Shown here in pieces: positions 44,531-53,488 of a stretch of DNA of 64,000 nucleotides; the first letter of the stretch is position 1, and each line of letters begins with the position of its first letter. The position numbers were made by a program, and so were the translations under genes. The notes under the pieces were generated by a model, which was given only the letters and a program-made list of their open reading frames with translations, had not been told where the DNA came from and did not search any database. The stretch is from Bacteroidales bacterium UBA3743 (lineage in GTDB: Bacteria > Bacteroidota > Bacteroidia > Bacteroidales > Paludibacteraceae), in NCBI GenBank assembly GCA_002371265.1, contig DFGT01000031.1:235331-299330 (forward strand), in the 5' to 3' direction.

Positions 44531-45512
44531 AATCATAATTGTGGCAACCCTGGCATTAGGGTTGCCTTCTTGTTTCTCACAAGAGAAAAAGACGGAGAAA
44601 TCGGCAAAAGTATCTGTTAAAAAGGAGATAAAAATAGATTTCAATGCCGACAGTGCATACAGCTATATTGCCAAGCAGTGTGAATTCGGGCCACGCGTTC
44701 TCGAAAGCAAAGCCCACGACGACTGCGTCGAATACATGACAAGTGAATTGCGTCGACATGGTGCGGATATTGTGGAGGTGCAGAAATGCGATGTGGTGGA
44801 TTGGGAAAAGAAGACACGCAAAGCAGAGAATATCATCGCTCATTTCAATCCGTCGGCAAAGAAAAGAGTCATTCTGTTCTCCCACTGGGATTCACGACCT
44901 TGGGCAGATCAAGATGGCAACGAGGCGACGCGAAGAAAGCCTATCGACGGTGCCAACGACGGTGCAAGTGGTGTCGGAGTGATTTTGGAGATTGCACGCC
45001 AGTATAAGAAAACAGATATGAATGTAGGTCTTGACATCGTATTTTTTGATGCGGAAGATTTGGGAGAACCGACATTTATCACAGGAGGCAGAGGCAACAA
45101 CGAATCATGGTGTCTTGGTTCACAATATTGGTCAAAAAATTATAAAGCCGACTCCATCGCCAAACCACGATTCGGTATTCTTCTCGATATGGTAGGCGAC
45201 GCGAATGCCAAATTCCACATCGATATTGCATCCGGCAGATTGGCAAGCATTGCTGTTGCCAAAATCTGGCAGACAGCCAAAAACCTCGGCTACGGGGATA
45301 TTTTCGAAATGCTTGAAAGCGGTTCCATTATAGACGATCACGTCTATGTGAACCAATATGCGAATATTCCTACGGTGGATATCATCGATTTCACCGCAGA
45401 AAGAGGTTTTCCAGAGACATGGCACACACATCAGGATGTGATCGGCAATATCAACAAAGGGACTCTGAAAGCTGTAGGAGAAACGTTAATGACAGTGTTG
45501 GCTAAAGAATAA
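44517..45512 (+). CDS. Glutaminyl-peptide cyclotransferase, M28 family lipoprotein
   Basis: 331 residues. Lipobox LPSC with Cys19. The M28/QC zinc fold is clear: FSHWDSRPWAD, NDGASGVG, DAEDLGEP, LDMVGD, HTHQD. This set, notably SHWDSRPWAD and CLGSQYW, fits bacterial zinc-dependent glutaminyl cyclases that form N-terminal pyroglutamate on exported proteins after signal cleavage, a step common for T9SS cargo in Bacteroidetes. It overlaps the transporter gene, so it is co-transcribed although the functions look unrelated. Confidence 0.88.
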   Translation: MKINKIIIVATLALGLPSCFSQEKKTEKSAKVSVKKEIKIDFNADSAYSYIAKQCEFGPRVLESKAHDDCVEYMTSELRRHGADIVEVQKCDVVDWEKKTRKAENIIAHFNPSAKKRVILFSHWDSRPWADQDGNEATRRKPIDGANDGASGVGVILEIARQYKKTDMNVGLDIVFFDAEDLGEPTFITGGRGNNESWCLGSQYWSKNYKADSIAKPRFGILLDMVGDANAKFHIDIASGRLASIAVAKIWQTAKNLGYGDIFEMLESGSIIDDHVYVNQYANIPTVDIIDFTAERGFPETWHTHQDVIGNINKGTLKAVGETLMTVLAKE

Positions 45513-45516
45513 TAAA

Positions 45517-45675
45517 TGTAGAGACGTGGCGTGCCACGTCTCCTTTTTATTTTTTCGGTGCACCACGTCTCCTTTTTATTTTTTTGGTGCACTACGTCTT
45601 TTTTTTATACCACGTCTCCTTTTTATTTTTTTGGTGCACCACGTCTTCTTTTTATACCACGTCTCTTTTTTTATT
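45517..45675. repeat. Palindrome followed by degenerate tandem CCACGTCTC...GGTGC repeats
   Basis: A family C palindrome (GTAGAGACGTGGCGTGCCAC, then GTCTC) is followed by about five units of the form CACGTCTCCTTTTTATTTTT plus TTGGTGCAC. The last units are shorter and TTTATAC-joined. The palindrome probably acts as the terminator of the preceding gene. Confidence 0.8.
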
Positions 45676-45683
45676 TTGGAAAT

Positions 45684-46661
45684 ATGAAAGAAATTGAACC
45701 TTTGAAATTATCTTATTCAGAACGTAAAATTCCTGTTTTACCCAGTTTTCTATTCATTTTTTGTATAGAAGTAATTATTTGTTTTTTGTATAGCAAATTA
45801 GGATTGTCAGAACAAGAAATCAAAAAAACACTCTCATTTGTTCTTGTTATTTTATCAATTTCTTGGATACTTTTATTGATTTTAATACGTTATAGACACT
45901 CACTCATAATTGAAGAGAAAGGTGTAACAATGAAAGATGGAAAAACAAAAATTCAACTTACGTGGGGAGACATAAAACGCATTAACTATTCAAAAGAAGG
46001 TGTCAATTGTTTAGAGATTGAGACTAAATTTGATTCTACCACTATTTTTATTCCACTCCAACTATTTATTAAGCGATATTGGGATAATAAAGAAAAGGAG
46101 AAAATTTTTTCACATCTTGACTCTTTTATTTCTAAATTCAATTCAGGTTATCTCTACTTAGAAGAAAACCACACGAATAAATTGACAACATACAAACCAT
46201 ATATCAAAAGTGAATCATATATTTTGCAAAGGAAAAGCAATATTCTAATTGCTCTGATTTTTTCAACATTGATTGTCGGATTCTTCCTTATATTTCCGAT
46301 GAAAATGGCTTTATGCTTTTCTGCTATTTATTTGCTTATCCTTTTAGGCACAATTAACTATAACTATAGTAAAGACGATCTTGTGTTTGATGCAGCAGGA
46401 ATTACTATATATCACAAACACGACATATCTTTTGTATCATGGGAAAATATCAGTAATATCGAATTTATTACAGGGGAAAGAGACACTTTAATATTTTACT
46501 ATAAAGACGACAATAAAGAAAGAAAAGCAAAAACATGGTATATATCCACTATAGCAAATGTTAATGGAGATATTTACGATTATTTTATTAACGTCTCTAA
46601 ATTACGTGGAAAATCAGCGATAGACTCATATATCATAATAAAGGCTAAAAGAAACAAATAA
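45684..46661 (+). CDS. Hypothetical four-helix membrane protein with PH-like domains
   Basis: 325 residues from the chosen ATG (MKEIEPLKLSYSERK). Two hydrophobic hairpins (about 17-38 and 48-67; about 185-230), each followed by a beta-rich segment of about 70 residues (EEKGVTMKDGKTKIQLTWGD; DLVFDAAGITIYHKHD) that resembles a PH-like bacterial domain. The duplication is seen only at the level of layout. No function is proposed. The ORF could extend upstream through the tandem repeats, but that part is low-complexity DNA. Confidence 0.65.
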   Translation: MKEIEPLKLSYSERKIPVLPSFLFIFCIEVIICFLYSKLGLSEQEIKKTLSFVLVILSISWILLLILIRYRHSLIIEEKGVTMKDGKTKIQLTWGDIKRINYSKEGVNCLEIETKFDSTTIFIPLQLFIKRYWDNKEKEKIFSHLDSFISKFNSGYLYLEENHTNKLTTYKPYIKSESYILQRKSNILIALIFSTLIVGFFLIFPMKMALCFSAIYLLILLGTINYNYSKDDLVFDAAGITIYHKHDISFVSWENISNIEFITGERDTLIFYYKDDNKERKAKTWYISTIANVNGDIYDYFINVSKLRGKSAIDSYIIIKAKRNK

Positions 46662-46815
46662 ACTGATTTGCAGAAATCTAAATAACGTGAGTTCGATGAA
46701 TTGTAATCTGTGAATTATTTTCCACTTTTAGATTGAATTTTCTCCTCTTTTCCTCATAAAAAAGGCGTAGCCTTTCTCTGTAAACCTTGTGCCTCTGTGG
46801 TTTTATTAAATTTAT

Positions 46816-46875
46816 GTGCTCGCCTACGGCTCGCACGTGGGGAGGGGGTTAGGACGTTCCGTCCTTAACAATCCT
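46816..46875 (+). repeat. Dispersed palindromic repeat, family A
   Basis: GTGCTCGCCTACGGCTCGCA and GGGGGTTAGGACGTTCCGTC, then CTTAACAATCC. Best preserved single copy together with 35808-35871. Confidence 0.85.
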
Positions 46876-46915
46876 CATTTATGACACTCCAACTATCATT
46901 TTGATTTCGTCGAAT

Positions 46916-47020
46916 TCACGTTAAATAATTATAAAGGGTTTCCGTAGACAAATTGCGTTTCTCGTTTTTCAAATACTTAATAACAGATGTCACAGAAACA
47001 AATTTCCTGACTTTTTCCAT
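46916..47020 (-). pseudogene. Remnant of a DUF4143-type AAA ATPase gene
   Basis: 34 codons, MEKVRKFVSVTSVIKYLKNE to TLYNYLT, matching the short stretch of DUF4143-type ATPases in which a helix-turn-helix-like SVTSxxKYLKxExRxxSTETLYNYL is followed by the rest of the domain. Here it ends in a stop. A -7 box (TATATTTG at 47056-47063, minus) is present, so it may still be transcribed. Confidence 0.5.
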
Positions 47021-47029
47021 AATAAAGTT

Positions 47030-47089
47030 TTTTTCGTTATATCGTAATGAACATACAAATATAAAATATTTTTTCGATACAACGAAAAA
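47030..47089. promoter_or_regulatory. 15-base inverted repeat flanking a promoter
   Basis: TTTTTCGTTATATCG (47030-47044) and CGATACAACGAAAAA (47075-47089) are inverted copies with one difference, around the -7 box 47056-47063. This looks like an operator left from the lost gene. Confidence 0.55.
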
Positions 47090-47090
47090 T

Positions 47091-47135
47091 AAAAATCGTA
47101 GAGACGCCACAATGTGACGTCTCTACGATTTTTTC
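47091..47135. terminator. Strong bidirectional terminator, family C type
   Basis: AAAATCGTAGAGACG...CGTCTCTACGATTTT with a CACAATGTG inner part and T-runs on both strands. It ends the flippase gene on the minus strand. Confidence 0.85.
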
Positions 47136-47149
47136 GGTTTGTAAACCTG

Positions 47150-48403
47150 TTATTTCTTTCTATTCATCACAGTGATCACAGAGAACGACAATATAATCTC
47201 TGTCAGTACTGTTAGATCAAATGCCCACACTGCTCCCTTGACACCAAAATAATCATTAAATATTATCGTCGACGCGATGCACACCGCTAATGCGACAGCC
47301 TCAACAATTGTGGCATACTTCTGTCGCTGTATGGCATATAATCCCTGCACTGTGAGATATAGGGACGTGGTGCAAAGAAGCGGACAAATGGAATAATATC
47401 TCAACAATTCCGTCGACTCAGCAAATTCCTTTCCAAGCAATAATGAAACAGCCAACGGTGAAAACACATACATTCCAACACTGAAACAAGCTGAAATCAA
47501 TATCACAATCTTCAACGTTTTATAGAAATATCTGATTCCCCCCTCCCTATCTTTTTCGTATTCTCTCGAAACCTTCGGAAAAATCGCCATTGAAATCGGC
47601 AAATTACACATTGCCACCGCCGCAAACACTAGTTTGAATGCTCCGGAATAAATTCCAAGATCATGTTCAGTAGCGTTGCCAGCTCCAAGATATGTTACAG
47701 CAAACGCCTGGGTAATCGACGAACAGACTGAAGCCAAAAAAACAGGTAGAGAATCACCAAGCAACGTCTTCACCGTCTCTCCCGTCACTTTTATTCTTCT
47801 CATTCCCTCTTCCTTCACACAGTAGGCAACCGTGATCAAACCTCCCGCGATATATGAGAACGAGAATGATGCCAAATAACCGACACTATCAGATGCTTCA
47901 CGCACACAGACGACCACCAATATGGCACCAGCCGCCTTGATCAAAAAGTTGGCAACACTCATAATGCTCAACTTTTCCATTCCCTGGAAATACCACGACG
48001 GATAAAGCCACCAGCCTATATTAATCATCCACGCTGCGGCATACATCACCAATTCCTCGGTGGATTGGCTGTGTGTGAAAGAATATGGAAGGAAGACGAG
48101 AAGCGAAACCAACGTCAGCAACAGCTTCGCGTATATGGTTCCCCAGAAGATAGAACGGAGTTTCTTCGGATTATCCCTGTTGACAGCAATAGCTCGCGTC
48201 GACGTATATTCAAAACCAAAATTGATGAAGATTGTGGCATACTGGGCGATAGTCTGCATATAAGTCACCTTACCGAAACTGTCCACACCTAGGATTCGGC
48301 TTACGTAAGGAATCAGAAGGATTGGAATAATATAGTTGGCTGCCTGAAACACTGTCATCCACGCCGCATTCTTAATGACTCTCTTGTTTTCTCCGTCCAT
48401 CAT
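47150..48403 (-). CDS. Oligosaccharide flippase (Wzx/MATE-like)
   Basis: 417 residues, about twelve membrane helices, beginning with the typical NAAWMTVFQAANYIIPILLIP and PYVSRILGVDSFG. These proteins flip lipid-linked sugar units for O-antigen, capsule or exopolysaccharide across the inner membrane. No glycosyltransferase genes neighbour it, so it is a stray member or serves a locus elsewhere. A minus-strand -7 box TAACTTTG lies at 48426-48433. Confidence 0.9.
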   Translation of the reverse strand: MMDGENKRVIKNAAWMTVFQAANYIIPILLIPYVSRILGVDSFGKVTYMQTIAQYATIFINFGFEYTSTRAIAVNRDNPKKLRSIFWGTIYAKLLLTLVSLLVFLPYSFTHSQSTEELVMYAAAWMINIGWWLYPSWYFQGMEKLSIMSVANFLIKAAGAILVVVCVREASDSVGYLASFSFSYIAGGLITVAYCVKEEGMRRIKVTGETVKTLLGDSLPVFLASVCSSITQAFAVTYLGAGNATEHDLGIYSGAFKLVFAAVAMCNLPISMAIFPKVSREYEKDREGGIRYFYKTLKIVILISACFSVGMYVFSPLAVSLLLGKEFAESTELLRYYSICPLLCTTSLYLTVQGLYAIQRQKYATIVEAVALAVCIASTIIFNDYFGVKGAVWAFDLTVLTEIILSFSVITVMNRKK

Positions 48404-48425
48404 ATTTGTTAAAGTAATGAGTACG

Positions 48426-48463
48426 CAAAGTTATATCTCTTTTTCAAAAATTAGGTATATTTG
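48426..48463. promoter_or_regulatory. Divergent -7 boxes
   Basis: TAACTTTG on the minus strand (48426-48433) for the flippase and TATATTTG on the plus strand (48456-48463), 14 bases before the ATG at 48478, for the next gene. Confidence 0.5.
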
Positions 48464-48477
48464 CAAAAAATGATGAT

Positions 48478-49338
48478 ATGAAAAGATTTTTTACCTCTAT
48501 TGCTATATTGGCGACGATGCTATGCGCATCTGCCCAAAACCAGCTTTTTTTCAAGCATATGTTTGAGAACAAGACCTCTGATGAATCAATCGTAGGTTAT
48601 GGATACCGTGACGACTGGGGATTCTATAAGAGCGACGACGGAAGATTCATACTCATTGATATGGCGATATTAAGTGCTGTGGAGCCTTCCGCCGGTATAA
48701 TTTGTTGCAATATGACATTTAATGGAGAAGGTTGCAAAAGTGAAGAGGAGGCAAAAACAATACTTGAGTCGAAGGTAAAACCTGCCATTGAATCGTTGGC
48801 CAATGACAAAAAGAACAAGTCTGCTTATGTGGCAGCGTCTATGGATAGCAGTAAACTTGAGATCTATGCCTATACATACAATACAGAAGAGTTGAAAAAG
48901 GAAATAGAAAAATCAAAATTTGTCGGTAGAATCGGCAAAAACATGAATATTTCCTTCAAAAACGACCAAAATTGGAACATATACCAATCCAAACTTTTCC
49001 CCGACCAGTGGAATTACCAAAAGATACAAAACCAACGTATAATAGAAGATCTTCAAGCTAAAGGTGACGTGAATACAAAACTTCATATTGTTTCTCATTT
49101 CATCTCTTTCCCTTTAGACAAGAAAGAGAATGCCAACAACCTTGCCGCCAAGGCCAAAACCTGGAAATATTATGTTGACCAGGTGGAGGAAGAAGAGGGA
49201 GTAGTCAAAGTTGTTTTCTCAAAGAAATCCAAAACTGATATAGAGTCGATCACCACAGTCACAAATGAAGTGATGAATCTTGCAAAAGAATTCGGCGGTG
49301 AATACGTGGAATGGAGCACAAGAGTGATGAGAGACTAA
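48478..49338 (+). CDS. Exported protein with DUF695-like and RraB-like domains
   Basis: 286 residues. Signal peptide 1-20 (ending CASAQ). Residues about 30-150 look like DUF695 (DWGFYKSDDGRFILIDMAIL, VAASMDSSKLEIYAYT). Residues about 195-286 look like the RraB fold: DVNTKLHIVSHFISFP, then an alternating helix-strand part ending LAKEFGGEYVEWSTRVM, close to GGEYDGWET of RraB, the inhibitor of RNase E. The unusual point is the signal peptide: RraB acts in the cytoplasm. The role here is unknown. Confidence 0.6.
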   Translation: MKRFFTSIAILATMLCASAQNQLFFKHMFENKTSDESIVGYGYRDDWGFYKSDDGRFILIDMAILSAVEPSAGIICCNMTFNGEGCKSEEEAKTILESKVKPAIESLANDKKNKSAYVAASMDSSKLEIYAYTYNTEELKKEIEKSKFVGRIGKNMNISFKNDQNWNIYQSKLFPDQWNYQKIQNQRIIEDLQAKGDVNTKLHIVSHFISFPLDKKENANNLAAKAKTWKYYVDQVEEEEGVVKVVFSKKSKTDIESITTVTNEVMNLAKEFGGEYVEWSTRVMRD

Positions 49339-49339
49339 A

Positions 49340-50065
49340 TTATTTAGATTCTCTAATTTCAGTAAGATAATTCAAAAATTTAGTATCGTCACCGTTTAGA
49401 ATCAGTTCATCAGGAAATCCTACTTCCTGAGCTAAACCATAGGCATAGGTATGGTTGGCGACATCGTAAGTGATGTGGGCATCACTACCCATGATGATTG
49501 GAACATTCATCTCCTTACAATATCCCAACATCACTATAAAATTAGATTTTGCTTTTGGTTTATCACGTCCAGGACGGAGACTGCTATTGTTTAGCTCCAG
49601 CAAAGTTTTAGTCTCAGCACTACACTGCACTATAGCCCTGATATCGAGGTCGGCAGTACCGTCGACAGGATGAGAAATTATATCTATATCAGGCCTTTTC
49701 ATCGCATTTATTATAGCGTCCGTATTTTCAGTGACGGTGCCATTAGTAAACGCACGACTATGAAGACCTGCTATACGGATATCCAATGTTTTAGTGATGC
49801 TTGGCTTCAAATCCACATTTCCGGCAAAATCGATGATGTTCATTTCAGACCCCATCATCAAACGCATATCACCATATTGACGTGGAATGACACTAAGATT
49901 GCGGTAGTAGATAGAATGACATGATCCAAGCATCATTGGTCCATGTTCCGTCACACCAAAAAGTTTGAGACCCTTTTTTTGTGCGGCATCAATCATTTCA
50001 GCAAGAGTACTGTAAGCATGTCCACTGACGATTGTATGAGTATGTAAATCCACTACTGATTTCAT
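49340..50065 (-). CDS. PHP-domain phosphatase (YcdX-like)
   Basis: 241 residues. Metal ligands of the PHP fold are visible: DLHTHTIVSGHAY at the N-terminus, GVTEHGP, then DIISHPVDG, and GSDAHI. The family includes the E. coli YcdX/alkaline-phosphatase-like trinuclear zinc enzymes. Its 3' end is one base from the end of the preceding convergent gene. Confidence 0.9.
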   Translation of the reverse strand: MKSVVDLHTHTIVSGHAYSTLAEMIDAAQKKGLKLFGVTEHGPMMLGSCHSIYYRNLSVIPRQYGDMRLMMGSEMNIIDFAGNVDLKPSITKTLDIRIAGLHSRAFTNGTVTENTDAIINAMKRPDIDIISHPVDGTADLDIRAIVQCSAETKTLLELNNSSLRPGRDKPKAKSNFIVMLGYCKEMNVPIIMGSDAHITYDVANHTYAYGLAQEVGFPDELILNGDDTKFLNYLTEIRESK

Positions 50066-50091
50066 CTTCGTTGCAAAATAATTTTTAGTTT

Positions 50092-50457
50092 TTATACACC
50101 TAACACTATATTCGCATCAATATTTAATCGTTTGCATATTGTCCTTGCCACCTGCAATGTTGGTTCACTTTTCCCAGTAAGAAAATTACTAAGTCGTGAA
50201 GGACTCACACCAAGTAGTTCAGATAAAGCTTTTTGAGAAAGTCCCATTTCATACATTCTTAATTTTAATACATCTGCTAATGATGGTTCTCCAATCGAAA
50301 AATGTTCATCAGAATAATCTGCAACAAGATTGGACAATAAATTAAGTTCTATCAAATTAGGATCATTTTCTGGAGTATTATCGTCAACTAATGGCAATAG
50401 TTCCTCTACTTTAGCAACTGCCCATTTATATTGTTCTTTTGTTTCTATCTTTGTCAT
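50092..50457 (-). CDS. higA: HigA-type antitoxin with helix-turn-helix
   Basis: 121 residues. N-terminal helical part (WAVAKVEELLPLVDDNTPEN) and a C-terminal XRE helix-turn-helix (LSQKALSELLGVSPSRLSNF, LTGKSEPTLQVARTICKRL). In this layout the toxin gene comes first and the antitoxin second, as is typical of HigBA. It probably represses its own promoter. Confidence 0.85.
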   Translation of the reverse strand: MTKIETKEQYKWAVAKVEELLPLVDDNTPENDPNLIELNLLSNLVADYSDEHFSIGEPSLADVLKLRMYEMGLSQKALSELLGVSPSRLSNFLTGKSEPTLQVARTICKRLNIDANIVLGV

Positions 50458-50470
50458 AACTCCATATTAA

Positions 50471-50764
50471 TTAAATGTTTCTACAATCTATCTTGTCATA
50501 TTCCGAATGTGTACCTATAAATCGTACATAAACGAATCCTATCACAAACTTGATAACTACTACCAAACGATAATTATTTCCCTTTATATTGAATACATAA
50601 TGTTGATTTCCAACATTATCTACACTATTAAACGTTTTTTTTATATCAGCGAAACAACTCCACTTAGATTTCTTTACTTTTGATACCCAATCTTGTAAAG
50701 CAACTTTACTTTCTGGCACCATTTCCGAATATTCTTTTATTGCCTGTTCTGTAAATATCCTCAT
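50471..50764 (-). CDS. higB: HigB-type toxin
   Basis: 97 residues, RelE-superfamily HigB fold: start MRIFTEQAIKEY, middle ADIKKTFNSVDNVGNQHYVF, end YRLVVVIKFVIGFVYVRFIG and THSEYDKI. Family members are ribosome-dependent mRNA interferases. The antitoxin gene follows after 13 bases. Confidence 0.85.
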   Translation of the reverse strand: MRIFTEQAIKEYSEMVPESKVALQDWVSKVKKSKWSCFADIKKTFNSVDNVGNQHYVFNIKGNNYRLVVVIKFVIGFVYVRFIGTHSEYDKIDCRNI

Positions 50765-50920
50765 AAATACAAAAATAAAAATTCTAAATTATAAAACAAA
50801 ATTTCATATTGCAAAACCTATGCAATGATTATGAATATGTAATATCCGTACTGTAAACTATATTATTTTCTACACCCAATAACACGCACTAATAAAAGAT
50901 GTCGTCTCTAACAAACAACA

Positions 50921-50950
50921 AAAAAGGATGTCAAAATTGACATCCTTTTG
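50921..50950. terminator. mscL terminator
   Basis: AAAAGGATGTCA...TGACATCCTTTT with T-runs on both sides; just past the mscL stop on the minus strand. Confidence 0.85.
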
Positions 50951-50956
50951 TATGTT

Positions 50957-51382
50957 TTATTTGTTTTTCAACAAATCTCTGATCTCTGTAAGAAGAACCT
51001 CTTCCTTGCTTGGTGCTGGCGGTTCTGGAGCTGGAGCCTCATCCTTTTTCTTCTTAGTAAAGTTTGAAACCAAACGAATTGCTGCGAAGATACAGATTGC
51101 AACAATCAAGAAATCAAATGTCACCTGTAGGAAATTTCCATAGTTCAAAGTGACAGCTTCAACTGCCGGTGTTGTATCTGTTGCAGGAACAGCGTCCTTC
51201 AATGTTAGCTTAAAATCAGTAAAGTTAACACCACCAATAACATAGCCAAGAATAGGCATCATGATGTCAGATACCATTGAAGTGACTATCTTACCGAATG
51301 CACCACCGATGATCACACCAATTGCCATGTCGACAACGTTGCCTTTCATGGCGAAATCCTTAAATTCACTAATTAGACTCAT
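50957..51382 (-). CDS. mscL: Large-conductance mechanosensitive channel
   Basis: 141 residues. FKDFAMKGNVVDMAIGVIIG at the N-terminus is the MscL signature; the second helix (VTFDFLIVAICIFAAIRLV) and the acidic-Pro C-terminal linker (PAPEPPAPSKEEVLLTEIRD) follow. The pentameric channel opens under membrane tension and rescues cells from hypo-osmotic shock. It is a single gene. Confidence 0.97.
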   Translation of the reverse strand: MSLISEFKDFAMKGNVVDMAIGVIIGGAFGKIVTSMVSDIMMPILGYVIGGVNFTDFKLTLKDAVPATDTTPAVEAVTLNYGNFLQVTFDFLIVAICIFAAIRLVSNFTKKKKDEAPAPEPPAPSKEEVLLTEIRDLLKNK

Positions 51383-51488
51383 CTCTTAAAAATTTTTGTT
51401 AGTCTTTAATTTTTATACAAAATTAAAGGTTTTAGAAAAATAATCAAAAATGAATTAAAAAAAGTGATTTTTTGCTGTTTCGTTTTTT

Positions 51489-51526
51489 CAAATAAAAGGA
51501 AAGACGGAATTACTTTTCCGTCTTCC
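51489..51526 (-). terminator. Terminator of the second glycosidase gene
   Basis: GGAAGACGGAAAAGTAATTC and CGTCTTTCC pair on the minus strand (51498-51526), followed by TTTTATTTG. The stem resembles that of the first paralogue's terminator. Confidence 0.8.
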
Positions 51527-51535
51527 TTATTTTAT

Positions 51536-53488
51536 CTACTCTACAATTACTTTTATTACCTTCTTTGCAGATTTTGCCACATATACTCCCCTTGCATATC
51601 CTTTTTCTCGCAAAATATATGGAAGACGGTGCTGATTTGACACTATTTTTCCATAATTTTCACCGTTAACATCGAATATTTCAAATGTTTGGATGTCTTC
51701 TGCGTCTATATTGCCCACATAAGTAGGATCATATTCAGTAAAAATGAATTTATCAATGTTGATCCAATCACCGACTATATTCATACGCAATGTATGTTTG
51801 CCCTGAGGAAGTTTAGTCAAACTGCGTGTTGTTGTCTCAAGATAACTTTCCCAATCATTATCGTTTGGTGTTGTCTGCAACATATCCGTGATTGCCTCGC
51901 CATCAAGGAGTAGCTGAATTCCTGAATTTTCTCCACCTGAAGACAAAATTGCAGAAATATCATAGTAAGCCTCATTTTCAATATTGACAGTATACTCAAG
52001 CCATTCTTCTTTCTGAGCATAACCAACAGCGTATTCATCGGGTTTATCCTTCAAAGCATAGACATCCACTCCCGTCTCCAAACGATATCCTTCACCACGG
52101 TTTTGCCTGTCTTTGTCGTGATAGGAAATTCCATCGCTTCCATTATCGAAATGCTCTGCCTCAATTGTTCCAGGAATGGATAACGCATGACCCAAGAATG
52201 GAGATTTTGGAGTTGTCTCACCTGGTGTGATATATAAACGATAAGCGTACAACTTGCTTGTTACATTTACAGGCACCACTATTTTTCCATTGTCGACAGT
52301 ATATACTTTTGTAGCCAACGTTTGTGGACCAGCCACTGCCTTATCTTTATTCTCCCAAGTCACCACTTCTGTTGTCACCTCAACCTCACTTCCCATCCAT
52401 GAAGGAATACCATTGATAGTAACGTCGACAGAACCTACACTTGATCCTCCCAACACTACACTTGCCTCACGCTTTTGTCTGTTGACTGCGGCAAAACCGT
52501 CCAATCCATCGCTTTTATCGTTTGGTGGTGTGACTGATGCCATATAACCTTCCATATCTCCATACCATTTGTATAGATGCCATCCTCCACCCTTCTCATT
52601 CTGCGACGTGAGCAAACTACCCAAACGACCAGGAAGATTAGTGAACCACCATGAAATCATCGCACTTTCCACTCCATGACGCTCAAATTTGGCGATGAAA
52701 GGGACTGAATATCCCGGACATCCCTCGTATTTTTGGTTTGCTGCATCCGATCCAGCACAATACTCATTGATACTGATTTTGCGTGGAGAGACATTATATT
52801 TCTTTTCCAAACTGCGATAATGGTTGAGAGCATCCACAAATCCGCCAGATCCCCACTGGTGCCAACTGATCACGTCGGGCATACAGTTGTTTTGAGAACA
52901 GAACTTTACAAATGCTTCCATTCGTGATGAACTATAAAATGCAAAAGAAGGACCTATGATTCTGCAGCCAGGATCCAGACGTCGCAAAAGATCATAAGTT
53001 GGTTTCCATAAATCCTCATGGTATCTTCCATTCGCGTCTTTCCAAGTGCCATAAGGCTCATTCCATATTTCGTAACCGTCGAAATTAAGATTAGAATTCT
53101 TTCTTTTATTCACAATCGTTGTCACCTCCTGCTCCCAATAGCTCCATCCTTTCCAATTATAAGGCCATCCAGGAAGAATATCAGCAAGACGAATGTGAAC
53201 CTTACCAGTAGTATTCTTTATTCTCTCTGCAGCTTTGAAGGCATCGCCGATAGGTTGTTGACGTCCACTGCCCGACACAGCAGGATTAAGAAAAGCATTT
53301 GGTTTCAATGGAGCGACGTGAGCAGCGATATCCGCTGGAAGTGATTCCGTCAGTCCATAAAGTGAACCAGAAGCCACATGAGTCACAGGGCGAATACTGT
53401 CGCCAAGATCAACTTTCAGATTAAAGTCGGCAGCATACGATAAAGTCGAGCATGCAAGTGCCAATAAAGTAAATAGTCTAGTCTTCAT
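51536..53488 (-). CDS. Secreted GH-A clan glycoside hydrolase with CBM6 and T9SS tail, paralogue 2
   Basis: 650 residues with the same layout as the gene at 511-2466: signal peptide 1-19, hydrolase to about 420 with Glu144 (IWNEPYGTW) and Glu242 (INEYCAGSD), CBM6-like domain about 439-587, and T9SS-type tail (TFEIFDVNGENYGK to ARGVYVAKS). From residue 250 to 590 the two are nearly identical; from 40 to 240 they differ at about half of positions. So the pair has the same plan but the substrate-binding half has diverged. A minus-strand -7 box TACTTTTG lies at 53543-53550. Confidence 0.75.
   Translation of the reverse strand: MKTRLFTLLALACSTLSYAADFNLKVDLGDSIRPVTHVASGSLYGLTESLPADIAAHVAPLKPNAFLNPAVSGSGRQQPIGDAFKAAERIKNTTGKVHIRLADILPGWPYNWKGWSYWEQEVTTIVNKRKNSNLNFDGYEIWNEPYGTWKDANGRYHEDLWKPTYDLLRRLDPGCRIIGPSFAFYSSSRMEAFVKFCSQNNCMPDVISWHQWGSGGFVDALNHYRSLEKKYNVSPRKISINEYCAGSDAANQKYEGCPGYSVPFIAKFERHGVESAMISWWFTNLPGRLGSLLTSQNEKGGGWHLYKWYGDMEGYMASVTPPNDKSDGLDGFAAVNRQKREASVVLGGSSVGSVDVTINGIPSWMGSEVEVTTEVVTWENKDKAVAGPQTLATKVYTVDNGKIVVPVNVTSKLYAYRLYITPGETTPKSPFLGHALSIPGTIEAEHFDNGSDGISYHDKDRQNRGEGYRLETGVDVYALKDKPDEYAVGYAQKEEWLEYTVNIENEAYYDISAILSSGGENSGIQLLLDGEAITDMLQTTPNDNDWESYLETTTRSLTKLPQGKHTLRMNIVGDWINIDKFIFTEYDPTYVGNIDAEDIQTFEIFDVNGENYGKIVSNQHRLPYILREKGYARGVYVAKSAKKVIKVIVE

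Larger units (their letters stand above)
46662..47149. other. Intergenic region with repeat, gene remnant and terminator
   Basis: Family A repeat at 46816-46875, the DUF4143-like remnant at 46916-47020, its inverted repeat at 47030-47089 and the terminator at 47091-47135. The rest, 46662-46815, is AT-rich and shows nothing. Confidence 0.65.

Noticed and set aside
45531..45683. N-terminal 51 residues of the four-helix membrane protein ORF
   Set aside because: They are translated tandem repeats of a terminator-derived sequence; a normal start follows at 45684.
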